The position numbers were made by a program, and so were the translations under genes. Positions 31,413-41,962 of a stretch of 64,000 nucleotides of DNA are shown piece after piece. Each line of letters starts with the position of its first letter. Within the stretch, counting starts at the first letter, position 1. Below the pieces are notes generated by a model. The model saw only the letters and a program-made list of their open reading frames with translations. It searched no databases and had not been told where the DNA came from. The stretch is from Liopterus haemorrhoidalis (Eukaryota > Arthropoda > Insecta > Coleoptera > Dytiscidae), in the NCBI GenBank assembly GCA_963971575.1, contig OZ020623.1:12278980-12342979 (forward strand). Reading direction: 5' to 3'.

Positions 31413-31893
31413 GCTAGATGGCAGCATGAATGGGACACCACGGCTCAAGATAAAGGCTCTTTTTTTCATACCATCAAACCTTTCATCGCAACTCGGCCAT
31501 GCTTCCACAACCTTCATTTACCCAAAAAAACAATCTCTACAGTCTGTCGCATGAGATTTAATCATTGCCACTCATACCAACACCTCAACCGAATCAATGT
31601 ATTAGAAACAAATCTATGCAGTTGTGGAGAACCTGGAACTATGGAACACATACTTTTTAATTGTCGAAATCACACCGCAGCATCTACAGTCTTTTATTCA
31701 GATCTCGCGAAAATCCTAACTGCTCCACTTAACTTAAAAACAATCCTTTCTAATCCCACTCCAGCTGTTTGTGACAAAATATTATGGTTTTTAACGGAAA
31801 TCGAAAAACATATGTAGAATAGGATCTCCATTAGCTATGCGCTGGCGGAATGGTGTTAAACCGAAGCCAACAGAATAAGAAGAAGAAGAAGAA
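31413..31893 (+). mobile_element. 5'-truncated LINE with 13 bp TSD and AAG tail
   Basis: GACTCTCTTAAAT occurs at 31400-31412 and again at 31894-31906. The element ends in an (AGA)n tail (about 31877-31893). Only the last part of ORF2 and a ~60 bp 3' UTR are present. Confidence 0.88.
31414..31817 (+). pseudogene. LINE ORF2 C-terminal fragment
   Basis: The 134-codon open frame contains CRMRFNHCHSYQHLNRINV and then CSCGEPGTMEHILFNC, a C-x-C-x7-H-x4-C motif found after the RT/RNase H region of insect LINE ORF2 proteins. The ATG at 31398 belongs to the target duplication, not to the element, so it is not a true start. The frame is uninterrupted up to the stop at 31817, which suggests a recent insertion. 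Confidence 0.8.
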
Positions 31894-31906
31894 GACTCTC
31901 TTAAAT

Positions 31907-32934
31907 TATAATAAAGAGAAATAGTCAAAGTTTTCAGATATGTATAGAGTTACATGATCATCTAATTACACGTATGTCGTTGCTAATCCGTCAATTTATA
32001 TGCTTGGGTTGCTTTGTTCATTTTCTCGCACCGTAATACAAACACGCAGATAAGGTCCTAATATGGGCCCTGCATTTAATATGGGCCCCCAAACAATATC
32101 TACTAATATAGCTAACATCATCTTTCGGCAATAGCTTAAAACACATCTACCTTTCGTTCAACAATTTTACAAATTTAGTGCAGTTGAGTTCTTGTTCCGT
32201 TAGAAACGAATTACAGTAAATGTGTTTGCTTAATTTTGATTCTTTTATTAAGGTAAGTTGTTGTTATAAGAATGGGCAAGATTTTTATTCGATCTGCTTG
32301 TGATTTATACTTGAAGCTGGTGTATTGTGATCGAGGTATATTGTGTTAGGAGTTACTGCTTTACTTAATCTCAAAAAAGTCATTGATTGCAATGCGCAAT
32401 GTTGGAAATATAGACTCCCCGCGAGGTCTAAATATGGACCAAGGCATATTCAACAATTTTGTCCAGTTGACGACATGGATGTTGATGAAGTAGGGAAACA
32501 AAGTCCGGATGATGTTTTTTTTTTTTACAGGATCAAAGAGGCTTTGGGTTCGGTGCCTAATGTGCAATATGTGGGCATATGAACAATGAATGCTCCGGGA
32601 CAGAAAAAGATTTATATGAATGTGATTTTTGTCAGTAATCAATTGTTAAACTGTTACTTTGAATTTGTATCTTAAACAAAAATTAAATTTATTTTGAACT
32701 ACCCAATTTTTAATGGGGGGCCCATATTTCATACAATCAATCCTGATTCAAACATTTTACAAATTTTCATAGTTGGCTTTGAATCATATTATTTTTCCAT
32801 TTTTCGAAACAATGCAATTTTGAATATTATATATAAGTCTTTGGGCTAGATGTATGCCAATTCTAAGATTGTTTCTTCAAAAACTTAAAAAATTATCGAG
32901 AAAAAACAAATTTACTATTAATTTATGAACTAGA
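31907..32934. other. Unassigned DNA with AATATGGGCCC inverted motifs
   Basis: TAATATGGGCCC (32060), AATATGGGCCCCC (32078) and the inverse GGGGGGCCCATATT (32717-32730) suggest the ends of a pogo-like MITE of ~670 bp. The exact termini and TA duplication could not be fixed. The open frame 32343-32582 has no recognised motif. The remainder is plain AT-rich sequence. Confidence 0.4.
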
Positions 32935-32974
32935 TTTCAAAATCTAGTTCCGCCTAAACGTTTGGAATAGCCTA
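32935..32974 (+). repeat. MITE family M, right tip
   Basis: CTAGTTCCGCCTAAACGTTT followed by GGAATAGCCTA. Only the tip is certain; the left end is not found nearby. Confidence 0.7.
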
Positions 32975-33800
32975 TTGAGAACTGACACGCTCGAATACGC
33001 AGTCTGGTGGTCAAATATTGTACTAGGCGCTCTAGTACTGTTTAAACCTATTACATATGTTCTAGTGTTGAATTTTTGTTAGAATGTCGATAGAAGTTGT
33101 GAAAAACTATAAAAGTAGAACAAATTGTAATGTTTTTGGCTGTCATTCAAGACAGGACAAAGATAGGCATCTTAGTTTTTTTCTATCCTTAAGAAAAATG
33201 GAGGGAAAGTTAATATTAAGTCCATATTGGGAAAAGATTTGGTTAATGGGCAGGAGGAAGGCATGGGAATATATTTTGAGTTAAAAAGTAACTGATACTA
33301 TGCGAGTTTGTTCATTACATTTGTCGCAGAAAAACAAAACTGCACTAATATGCTTCCACCTACAAGTTGCATTTTTAACTTTTAGCTGCTCCTGTCCAAC
33401 TAAAACTAATTTTATTTCATGAGGCAATTAACATAATGCACTTGTTTGCAAACAGAATCCATATATTGTAAATTCAGATGACCGACACTCAGATGTACCA
33501 CATAAAATATTGTGCCCGACATTTAACTCCTACTGAACTACAAATTACACTTCAATAAATCTACTAAAATTAAACTTTAAATACTGTAATTTGATACCCA
33601 CCTTCTATTATACACCTAGACAATGTGTAGCGCTTAAAATTTAAAAAAAAAATGCAGATATTTATTGTCATTTTTATAAAATAAAAATGTACTGTGCTTA
33701 AATTAATCTGTTCGCTATTAGCATATTGACAGCTGAGTACTATAGACGACAGCTATATTGCCTTTGGCACAGCGCCGCCATCGGTAATGTCACTTGTCAA
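32975..33800 (+). mobile_element. THAP-bearing DNA transposon, decayed
   Basis: The ends TTGAGAACTGACACGC at 32975 and, in inverse, TTGACAAGTGACATTACC at 33800 form a short imperfect TIR flanked by TA (32973-32974 and 33801-33802). Related copies at 37121 and 50046-50301 have the same ends, the latter also between TA dinucleotides. The element carries a THAP-domain frame at its left and a decayed C-terminal frame at its right. Confidence 0.75.
33084..33360 (+). pseudogene. THAP-domain N-terminus of transposase-like protein
   Basis: From ATG 33084: MSIEVVKNYKSRTNCNVFGC gives the C-x4-C pair, SFFLSLRK and the PYWEKIW Trp block follow, then a stop at 33282. Continuing in the same frame, MRVCSLHLSQKNK supplies the last zinc ligands (C-x2-H). 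All four C2CH ligands are present but separated by one stop codon. The region 33430-33700 matches 37220-37480 in inverse (CKQNPYIVNSDD) and is probably the tail of the same protein. THAP plus TIR suggests a transposase; the class is unresolved because the target looks like TA rather than the 8 bp of P elements. Confidence 0.65.
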
Positions 33801-33802
33801 TA

Positions 33803-34657
33803 TTAGTCATTTTATAAATCTGACAGTTGTTAGTTCACGAATTGTCACTAGATGCGTTGTTATTGGCGCGTAATTCAAATCTTCTGTTTGCAATTACTGA
33901 TTACCATACAATGAATTGGTAAGTTGAGGCTACTGTATATCAAATCATGACAAAATAACTATGTAAAATATGTTCTGTCACGTGTATATCCCAGGAGACC
34001 TAATAACCTTTAATATTAATAGTCAATACGAACTCGTAAGCAAACAGAACAGAAAATGTAATAAAATCGGTATAAATAAACAAAATTATGATAAAATATT
34101 GTATTAATACATTAAAAAGGTCTTAAATAAGTTTAGTAAGGTTAATTTTTAAATAATTTTAACACTTTTCTTGAGTTAAAGCTTTATAATATACTAAATC
34201 ATCTCTAAAAGTGTGATAAATCAGTATTTATACAATTCAAATCCTAGTGAATGCGCGCGCATTCAACAATACCGTTTGATATATGAAACACTTAACAATA
34301 TTACCGTTCCCCTCCCGCCCCACTTGCTTCAGCGCTGCTGGAATATGGCTGCAATATATATAGTCTATACGCGAAATCAATGTGCTCAGTAGAGTTGCCA
34401 TGGAAACGTGAATGTTGCCTTGGTAACCAGCAAGGAAATGCCCCATCAACGTACGCCACTGGTTCAAGGTTCGACTAACATCGGATATGCTCGGTTATTT
34501 GTTAGAGAGAGATGGTATTCCTTCGTACCTTCGTATAAGTATATGAGTTTAACGGGTTTGAAAAGGATAGATATATTTTCGTTTATATATTTGGAAATTT
34601 AAAAATTGTGCGCCAAATTATAAAGAATTTTTATCTTTATCATATTGTCATCTATAC
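33803..34657. other. No gene recognised
   Basis: AT-rich with a GC-richer patch (34230-34400). Open frames at 34237-34602 have no recognisable motif. Confidence 0.4.
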
Positions 34658-34830
34658 CAGTGTTTCTCAATCGGTGGTCTGCGGACCACTGGTGGTCTTT
34701 AGCAAAATTTCAGTGGTCCGCGAAATGCTTATACATGATTATTTTGAGATTTTTGTTATTTTTTTTATGATCTTTTGTTCATTTTCATTGATATTTGTTC
34801 ATTTTTCTATTACTGAGATATTATAAAAGA
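34658..34830 (+). repeat. hAT-type left end without partner
   Basis: CAGTGTTTCTCAATCGGTGG followed by TCTGCGGACC is a typical hAT 5' end. No matching right end follows before the mariner C3 at 34833, so it is truncated. Confidence 0.65.
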
Positions 34831-34832
34831 TA

Positions 34833-35220
34833 CGAGAGGTGTAAATTAAGTAAGCGGACTGGCAACATACCGTTTGATCAGGCAACATTTGGGACGCGGG
34901 ATTTGGAGTGGAGCGGCAGGTGAACATGTGATACACCTTCAGTACGAGTTTGAACTCCCTAGAGTAATTTTGTTGTCCGTAGTGATTTTTTTCGTGAAAC
35001 AGGTTTTTCTAGTGCGTTCTAAAAATGAGTGACATTCATTTTGAGCAAAGGTGTGCTATCAAGTTTTGCTTCAGACTTGGGCACAGTGCAACGGAAACAT
35101 TTGCAAAACTTCAGCAGGCCTACGGAGACAGTGTTTTGTCAAGGACCCAGGTTTTTTGGTGGTTTAAGGCATTTTCAGAAGGAAAAGAGTTAATTGAAGA
35201 TGAATCACGCAGCGGAAGGT
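34833..35220 (+). pseudogene. mariner element C3, 5' fragment
   Basis: The left TIR CGAGAGGTGTAAATTAAGTA starts at 34833 after TA. The 5' UTR matches C1. From ATG 35025 the frame is clean (MSDIHFEQRCAIKFCFRLGH, then SATETFAKLQQAYG and FWWFKAFSEGKELIEDESRS) until it breaks off at about 35219. This copy keeps the authentic start codon missing in C1. Everything after the first HTH is gone. Confidence 0.85.
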
Positions 35221-35344
35221 CTTCAGTATTTGTGCTGTGTGCGGAAAAACTTTTGTGTCGCGTATTGGACTACATAAATGAAAAGGCACATTCAAGAAAG
35301 AATGTCTAGATTTGCAAAGCACCCATTGACGTTCGACGGGGTTG
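35221..35344 (+). pseudogene. Possible C2H2 zinc-finger remnant
   Basis: One frame reads CAVCGKTFVSRIGLHK and then, after a one-base slip, EKAHSRKNV. The spacing fits a C2H2 finger with the SRIGL signature seen in fingers near the end of some LINE ORF2 proteins. It is very short, so this is tentative. Confidence 0.4.
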
Positions 35345-35800
35345 GATATATATAATCTGATCAAAAATTCTTGTTGTACATTTCGGTTCACACGAATGTT
35401 CATTACTTAGAAATTTTTCATATTTTTTGATTACCCCCTCTGGCTTACAGGGTGTGGGACAAAAACTTTTTTGCACATTTTTGGCAAAAATCGCGTCAAA
35501 ATAATTTATTTTGTAAAAATAAAATTTTGTTCGTTAACCCACGTACTAAGGGCTTTCATTTGATACCCTACTCAGAAATTTAAAAAAAATATTTATTTTT
35601 TTGTTTACATTTTTAGGGCTATATGTTTTTTGGATATTTTAGTATTTTTCCTATGTGCGGGTCAAAAAATTGTATAAGCATTCCAAATTTCAACCTTCCA
35701 AGTTTAACCGTTTGGCTACAATTTTTACCGGACAGACAGACAGACAGATAGACGACAAAATGACGGTATAAGGGTTTTTGGTCATACCTACAAAACATTT
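35345..35800 (-). mobile_element. HINE family, copy H3 (5' part)
   Basis: It matches H1 from the 'AATCTGATCAAAAATTC' block to the tip (CATACCTACAAAACA, about 35785-35800). The CAGA microsatellite is short (35737-35750). The 3' half with the tRNA-like module and stem-loop is absent. Confidence 0.75.
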
Positions 35801-36086
35801 TATTTATTCAAAATTAAAGCTTGGTTGAACCCACTCGGAACAACTCGGGAAATTCCGTTTTCGAACAAAGTCATGTAAAGAAAATGTATATTCGTTTTAT
35901 TTCGGGAACATTCGTTTTTAATAACAGTATTAGAATGACCTGAATTTTTGGCAATATTTTGGCGAGTTTTTTAGGTCATTGAGTAGTTCTACTTTCATAG
36001 CCTCAAGGTGTTCATTAGAACAATAGTTTTTTTAATGCATATTTTTGCTTTAACGAAAATGATAAGTAATATATTTCAGTTTTAAG

Positions 36087-37097
36087 CAGGGATGGGGAGT
36101 CGGAATCGGAGTCGGGAGTCGGGAGTCGAGGAGTCGAAGCTTTTTGGAGGAGTCGGAGTCGGAGTCGGGAGTCGGAAAAAGTTATCGACTCCCGACTCTT
36201 TGATTACATATTTATCAAGAATGAAAACAATCCGAAAACGAAAGTAAAATACCATACTATCAGAATTTTTTAAAGTACGGAAACAGGAACGACATTTTTT
36301 TCTCTGTTCATGAACGAAAATGAAATTAAAAATATTCAATTCCGGTTTCCTTCACGCTTTCCAGTTAAAAATTTAATTAATTTTTAGTCATATCTAATTT
36401 TTCTTTTTCTGTATACTTTGTTTATTATGTTAAAACGAAACTAAACTGGATTTTTATTTTCTCAAGTTGTAACGGGCTTTGTGATTATTTTATGTTTCAT
36501 GCTGGCAGCTAAAATTTATATGTCAAAAGAAAAAAGTGACATGTTATGAAAAATAAAGTATAGTCTGTTCCAAACGATTAGGCGGAACTAGATTTTCGGT
36601 TAGTTCCGCCTAATCGTTTGGAACAGACTAACCGAAAATCAGACTAACCGAAAATCTAGTTCCGCCTAAACCAAAGGAACAGACTTTATATAAAATACAA
36701 AACAATTTTTTTTTAAACTAATATATTTGAAAATTTGTATTAAAAATGACTCAATAGTCAAGATGAAATGAAAATGACATTTTATAAAAACAGCTCACCC
36801 AAACCCAAGATATTTAATGTAAGTATAGTCTGTTTCTTTGGTTTAACCGGAATTAGATATCGAAATCTACTAACTTTTAAGGATTGAACGAAGATTGATA
36901 GTTAAAAACTGAACTCGTGATAAATTAAGAAAATAAAAATTCCATTTAGTTCCGCTTAAACATTTGGAATAGACTTTACAATTTACCAGTGAAAGGAGTC
37001 GGGAGTCGGAGTCGGAGTCGGAGTCGATTTTCGAAAATACCGACTCCGGAGTCGAGAGTCGGGAGTCGATAATTTTTCTGTCGACTCCCCATCCCTG
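36087..37097. mobile_element. hAT-type element with GGAGTC repeats and nested MITE M copies
   Basis: CAGGGATGGGGAGTCGG starts at 36087 and the inverse, CGACTCCCCATCCCTG, ends at 37097. The 8 bp duplication GTTTTAAG is exact (36079-36086 and 37098-37105). Both subterminal regions are arrays of GGAGTC/GGGAGTC hexamers. The middle contains two MITE family M insertions (36561-36690 and about 36829-36972). Confidence 0.9.
36561..36690. mobile_element. MITE family M reduced to head-to-head TIRs
   Basis: 36561-36590 (TAGTCTGTTCCAAACGATTA plus GGCGGAACTA) is repeated exactly in inverse at 36601-36630, leaving only 10 bp between the arms. A third, diverged tip follows to 36690 (CTAGTTCCGCCTAAACCAAA, then GGAACAGACT). 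The first palindrome is a TIR-only derivative. Confidence 0.85.
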
Positions 37098-37120
37098 GTT
37101 TTAAGTAGAACACAAAATAA

Positions 37121-37545
37121 TTGAGAAGTGACATTACCGGTGGCGGCGCTATGCTCCAAGGCAATATGGCTGTTGTCTCTAGTACTCAGCTCTCAATATG
37201 CTAATAGCGAACAGGTTAATTTAAGCACAGTACATTTTTAATTTATGAAAATGCGAGTATATATTTGCGATTTTTTTTAATTTTGCGCTACACATGCATC
37301 GTGGTGAATAACAGAAGGTGAGCATCAAATTACAGTATTTAAAGTTTAATTTCAGTAGATTTATTGAAGTGTAATTTGTAGTTGAGCAGCTGTTAAATGC
37401 CGGGCACGTAATTTTATCTCGTACATCTGAGTGTTGATCATCTGAGTTTACAATATATGGATTCTGTTTGCAAACAAATTCGGAAAGCATGTTCTCTTCA
37501 CGATGTAAGCACTCCCAAACAAGAGATTTTTTGAAATTCAACCCC
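37121..37545 (-). mobile_element. THAP family element, 3' part
   Basis: It begins TTGAGAAGTGACATTACC and matches 33440-33800 in inverse, including the minus-strand peptide block CKQNPYIVNSDDQHSDV and the terminal KMYCA. The THAP half is missing. The minus frame is open for 106 codons and is less decayed than at 33440-33700. Confidence 0.65.
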
Positions 37546-38628
37546 TATGGGGGTGAAATATGATTTCAAGGATTCCTCAATATATCTTGGGACCAATAAG
37601 ATATCGACTTACTTTTTGCTTATAAAGGTTACAAATATTTATGAACGAAATTCAGGATTTTGCCCTAAACAACCCTTAAATCTACATTCGGAGTCAATTG
37701 TAGAATGCTTCGCATTTTGTATGTTTGTTGAGATAACATTCCGTTTTGGCATATAAGTGTCTTTTTAAAATCTTTAGAAACTTATTGAGTTTTTTTTTTT
37801 TAATAATTTTATCCCTAAAGGGGCAAAATGCTTTTTCACTGGTACCTCAATATCTCTTAAGCCCAATGAGAGATATAGGCTTAGTTTTTGCTGATAGAGG
37901 TTACTCATACACATGTACAAAAATGTAATTTAGAATTTTACATTAATCACATTAAAATGCTATGGCGCTGAAACTATAATAGATATACATATTCAATATA
38001 TATATGAAGGACTTTTAGGGTTTAATATTGCTACAAAAATGTACTCGAGGATATATATCCCAGATTTTTTATTTTAATTTTTCGACGACAATTATAACAT
38101 TAAATTTGCTGTTGAACTTTTTCGTAGCCCCTAAAACTATACGAATAAAACTTTCTTCGGTGGCAAGAGCATTAATTAACGGTAAAAAAGTGCTCTGACC
38201 TATGTATATAGGTACGATTTATCATAGGTACGATCAGGAGTAATCACGGAATAATTATAATAAATATCATAACAAATAACTTCATAAAGTACAAGATAAA
38301 ATGCTTCACGTGACCAGCGCCGCCTTGATCGATGAGTGATTCTCACATGGGCAACTGTTTGTGGCATTTTCCTGGGTTAGCACAACGGGACACTTATACG
38401 TGTTGTTACCAAATGACTGTACTATCAATGTTTACAAAGAAGCCCTTACTTACATTATTTGTGTAAGAAGCACATATCAATACAATAGTAGATTAAAACA
38501 AATAAATATATTTGAATCTTCCAAAAACAATTCGCACCAAGCCAGTCTTAAACTGATTCTGCCATGGGTCCGGTCTAGGCCGGCTACGACTACTTTTTCG
38601 GTAGCGAAGCAGCGGGTATACTGCCTAG
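37546..38628. other. No gene; imperfect tandem duplication
   Basis: Two units about 270 bp apart share GGGGTGAAATATGATTTCA / GGGGCAAAATGCTTTTTCA, then a CCTCAATAT block, GACCAATAAGATAT/GCCCAATGAGAGAT and ATAAAGGTTAC/ATAGAGGTTAC (37549-37632 and 37819-37905). A weak third unit may lie near 38010-38060. No coding was recognised. Confidence 0.5.
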
Positions 38629-38630
38629 TA

Positions 38631-39547
38631 CAAGGTGTCTCAAAAGAAATTTTATATTTAGTGGATCGATTAAAAAAAAAGTAAGCCGTATATAGAAAAA
38701 ATGTTTATTAATTATTAAAATACACTTTTTGGGGATTTATTTCTTAAAAATAATATCGTCTAAATGTAGACCCTCGCGTTTTCGGCACTCATTTAATCGA
38801 ACAGTAAAATTACTTATGACGTCTCGGCAGGTGGACTCAGGGATGGCTGCCATTTCGTGAAAGATATTGCGTTTCTGATGTTTGCGTTTCGGATTCGTTG
38901 CACTCCAGTAGCGGCAGTTCTGCTTATTTACGTGGCCATTAAGATGAAAATGAGCTTCATCCGAAAACAAAATCTTGGTAAACGTTGAAAATCGCTCAAT
39001 CACCTAATTTACGAAATTAATCCTCTGACTGGCATCTTGGGGCTTTAATTCTTGCACCAATTGAATTTTGTAGGGGTGCAGCTTTAGGTCTTTGTGCATA
39101 ATGCGATGTAATGATGATCTATGCACATTTAAAGCACTTGCGCGCTTCCGAATTGAAAGGTTCGGGTTGTCACGAACAGACTGATTAACATTCTCCACGT
39201 TTTCTACCGTTCTTGATGACCTAGGTCGCCCGGATTTTGATTTATCCAGTGTTGTACCAGTCTCTTCAAACTTTTTAACCCAATGTCGAATGAGAGGAAT
39301 GCTTGGCGCATCATTTAAGTGGCGAAAACCTCGAATACTGCAGAATATTCTACGTGCTACAGTCGCCGAATCACCGTTTTTGTAAAACTCTCGCACGCAT
39401 AACGCGCGGTCTGCTCCCGAGAAACGCTCCATAGCGACTTAATTCCCAAGAGCCAGGCTACCGATTGACATAACCCCCGCGCCCCTCGGATACGTTGCGT
39501 TCACGCAGTAAGCTAAATAAATATAAAATTTCTTTTGAGACACCTTG
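38631..39547 (-). mobile_element. DD41D mariner, internally deleted sibling
   Basis: CAAGGTGTCTCAAAAGAAAT at 38631 and its perfect inverse ending CACCTTG at 39547, with TA on both sides (38629-38630 and 39548-39549). It matches 4844-6153 in inverse at very high identity by eye but lacks about 393 bp. Intact TIRs make it a candidate for mobilisation in trans. Confidence 0.92.
38737..39432 (-). pseudogene. DD41D transposase, deleted copy
   Basis: From MERFSGADRALCVREFYKNG to QRINFVN the sequence follows the intact copy, then a stop (TAG, about 39001-39003) interrupts it where the intact copy has Gln. It resumes ERFSTFTKILFSDEAHFHLN to KRKHQK and jumps to RNIFHEMAAIPEST. The deletion removes the second and third catalytic Asp. 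A few substitutions elsewhere (RIFCS for RKFGS) separate the copies. Confidence 0.9.
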
Positions 39548-39555
39548 TATTTATA

Positions 39556-39735
39556 TATTTTAGTAGACGAATTAACCTGGTAGGCGTAATGTCAGTAGAC
39601 GTAAAGTCGGTATACTAAATATCGTTGTAGACGAAAAATCTGTATACGAATTGTCGTGGTAGACAAGAAGTCGGTATACCTAAGGTCTGTATACAAAATG
39701 TCGTAGACGTAAAGTCTGTAGACGAGTTGTCGTGA
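39556..39735. repeat. ~20 bp minisatellite (GTAGACGTAAAGTCGGTATAC-type units)
   Basis: About nine diverged units built from GTAGACG(A/T)AAA(G/T)TC and GTATAC. It directly follows the DD41D element. Confidence 0.75.
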
Positions 39736-39814
39736 ACCCATCAAAAATATATACGAAAGAGTAGTTTAGAATTAAAACACGATTATTTTGTGTTCTACTT
39801 GAAATTGAAATATC

Positions 39815-39885
39815 TCATTCATCATTTACGTTACAGCTTAACATACATTACAAAAACCGTTCGAAATACGGGTACTCTAGCTAGT
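39815..39885 (-). repeat. ACTAGC repeat, partner of 25745-25815
   Basis: In inverse it reads CTAGAGTACCCGTATTTCGA, then ACGGTTTTTGTAATGTA, corresponding to the 25745 copy. Confidence 0.55.
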
Positions 39886-40558
39886 AGAATATAAAATTCC
39901 AAAAGATTATCCGATCTTAAATTTATTTTAACATGTCAATGTTAGATTAATTTGTTTAAAAAAAAAAGAAAATTAAAACTACAGAAATAGAGTAAAATCT
40001 GTTATAAAAATAGTGGTGTTTCTATTTTTGAAATATTGATACAATTAAGGTCATATTAATTATATTTAAAGTTAACTCTCACCTGTACAAAGTTCCAGAT
40101 GTCGTTAGTATATATACAGCAGTTTTTGCTTCAGTAGTGGGTAGTCCGCTTGTTTCTCGGCGTACGGTAACGTAGAATTACTTCCAAAGCGTTCATAAGT
40201 TCTCTTTGGGCTTAGTGTCGGCCCCCGGTCTCGCCACCATGGAGGGCCGACCCTGAGTAGTGTTGGTCCCCTTAAGTCGCGACTGCAAGTACGGCACGTC
40301 AGCGCAACTGTTGTACTTGCAAGGGGTACCAAACCGAAGAAACACTACTTTGGCTACCTTTTTATTTACCGAGGGTACATTCGAGTTATACAGGGTAGAG
40401 CGAGCGCTAAGCGAATAGTTGATGGTGACGTCATGAATAGAACACTGACGGAGCGCAGCAACTAGAACACGGAGCGAGCGTTGTTGTGACGTAATGTTTA
40501 TAAAATCTAACCCTACAAATTTAGGCGGTGTTTTTACTGTCAGATTAGTTCGTCAGTC
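39886..40558. other. No gene recognised; GC-rich island
   Basis: 40180-40330 is unusually GC-rich for the window (GGCCCCCGGTCTCGCCACCA and similar). 40385-40500 has two imperfect GAGCGAGCG...GACGT units. It could be a promoter/5' UTR of a transposon or gene, but nothing recognisable follows. Confidence 0.35.
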
Positions 40559-41279
40559 ATGAATAAAAATTATATACTTCGGTTTGCCGTTGAATTATTT
40601 TTTAATGGTGAATCTGAACAAGTGTGGGGGTTTACAAAAAATACGGTGCCAAATTTTATAGATTGTCAATTAAAATCACATTTTCGGGTACCTACAATAT
40701 TCGAAAATGTTCTTGACAAACTACAAGCAATGCCAGACGAAGTTCATCTGTGACCAGGGGGAAATCCCGAAACAAAACTCCTAACAGCTTTTGATAGCAT
40801 TATGCCAACATTGAGAACTCCTATAAATTTACAAATAGAACATAACCCCATTTCTTCCATGTTAATTTTAAGCACGGTGTATTTAATTATTTTTATGTTG
40901 TGTTTACAAACACAATACAGCTTTCTAAGTTAATAAAAAGTCACAAATACAAAAAATGGTAGTACTTTTCTCGCTGTTCTCCCACTTTTTTCCGTCATAC
41001 CCCATATGCCCGGTCTTAAAACCCCGGACACATAGAGCGCACTCTGAATACACCGACGACTGCAAAACAAACGTAATTGAGTGTACTCCGAGCGTCAAAT
41101 CGAACAAGAACAGAATGTGCTCGGAGCACTCGGAGAAACTGAATACTTCATTTCAAATATTTCCAGCTCTGCTTCTAAGTTATATCTTTGCTAAATCATT
41201 GTCAGATCATTGTTATACCATGAGTTCAAAAAGAAATTACATAAGGGTTGGCTATGGAAAAAATAATGTCTACTGCTAG
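40559..41279 (+). other. Unrecognised open frames
   Basis: A 64-codon frame (MNKNYILRFAVELFF, 40559-40753) follows the GC-rich island and ends at TGA; the same frame stays open after the stop (NPETKLLTAFDSIMPTLRTP). A second frame at 40956-41279 has no known motif. The first could be a decayed transposon protein; I do not recognise it. 41215-41255 recurs in inverse at 45310-45360. Confidence 0.35.
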
Positions 41280-41370
41280 CTTTATATAACTATTGACTAA
41301 CGTACAGCTTTTGTAATCATTAAAATAGGAAATTATCATTTTTCGATTTCATAGGTACAGAAAAATAAAT

Positions 41371-41962
41371 ATAAAAAATCAGTTGTGGCCACAGGACCGA
41401 CCGCCATTAGAAAGTACTTGCATAAAATACATTCTAGCAGCAGAGTAGAAATAACTTGGCCTAATATTTTCTAACAGAGATATTATTTATCATAACCATG
41501 GAAACGTTACATATAAGTGAAAAAAATAGATTTTTTAAAAATTTTTATCGTTTGTTTCGTTTTATCAAAAAATGTCTCAAATAAAAGTTGTTAGTTATTG
41601 CTTTTATAGCAACTTTTATTAAATACATTTTTTCGAAATATTTTTCAGTTGTTAAATATTCGCAAAAATCTTAAAATTGACACGACTAAACTCCCATTTC
41701 TAGTCAACCGATTTTTACCAAAACATGATCAACTCGTGCCGTCGATGTCAAAAGCTTAAATATGAAGTTTCATAAAAATCCTTTTAGCCGAATTTGCTCT
41801 GCACGTGTACACAGACAGACGGACGGACAGACAGACATCATGCTAAAAATAGTCAAAACGTTATGTAGGGACCTCAATTCGTGGAGATCCATCGAAATCT
41901 CGAAATTTCAAAATCGGTATGATCACAATACCTCCCTTATATATGTTGGCGGTCGGTAAAAA
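41371..41962 (-). mobile_element. Helentron-like repeat family S, copy S3
   Basis: The most complete copy of family S. GACCGACCGCC at 41396 and the inverse GGCGGTCGG at 41949 lie near the borders. The microsatellite (ACAGACAGACGGACGGACAG, about 41812-41838) is a GTCY block on the element strand. The right border abuts the stop codon of the decayed transposase at 41963. No TSD is visible. Confidence 0.7.

Noticed and set aside
32343..32582. Open frame between AATATGGGCCC motifs as a transposase
   Set aside because: No DDE, HTH or other motif could be seen; it may be chance within a MITE.
34658..34830. A complete hAT element pairing the 34658 end with the 30790-30804 end
   Set aside because: The ends face away from each other (the right end lies 3.9 kb to the left), so they cannot bound one element.
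40105..40332. Minus-strand frame in the GC-rich island as a host gene
   Set aside because: No motif, no context and no clear start. High GC alone produces long frames.
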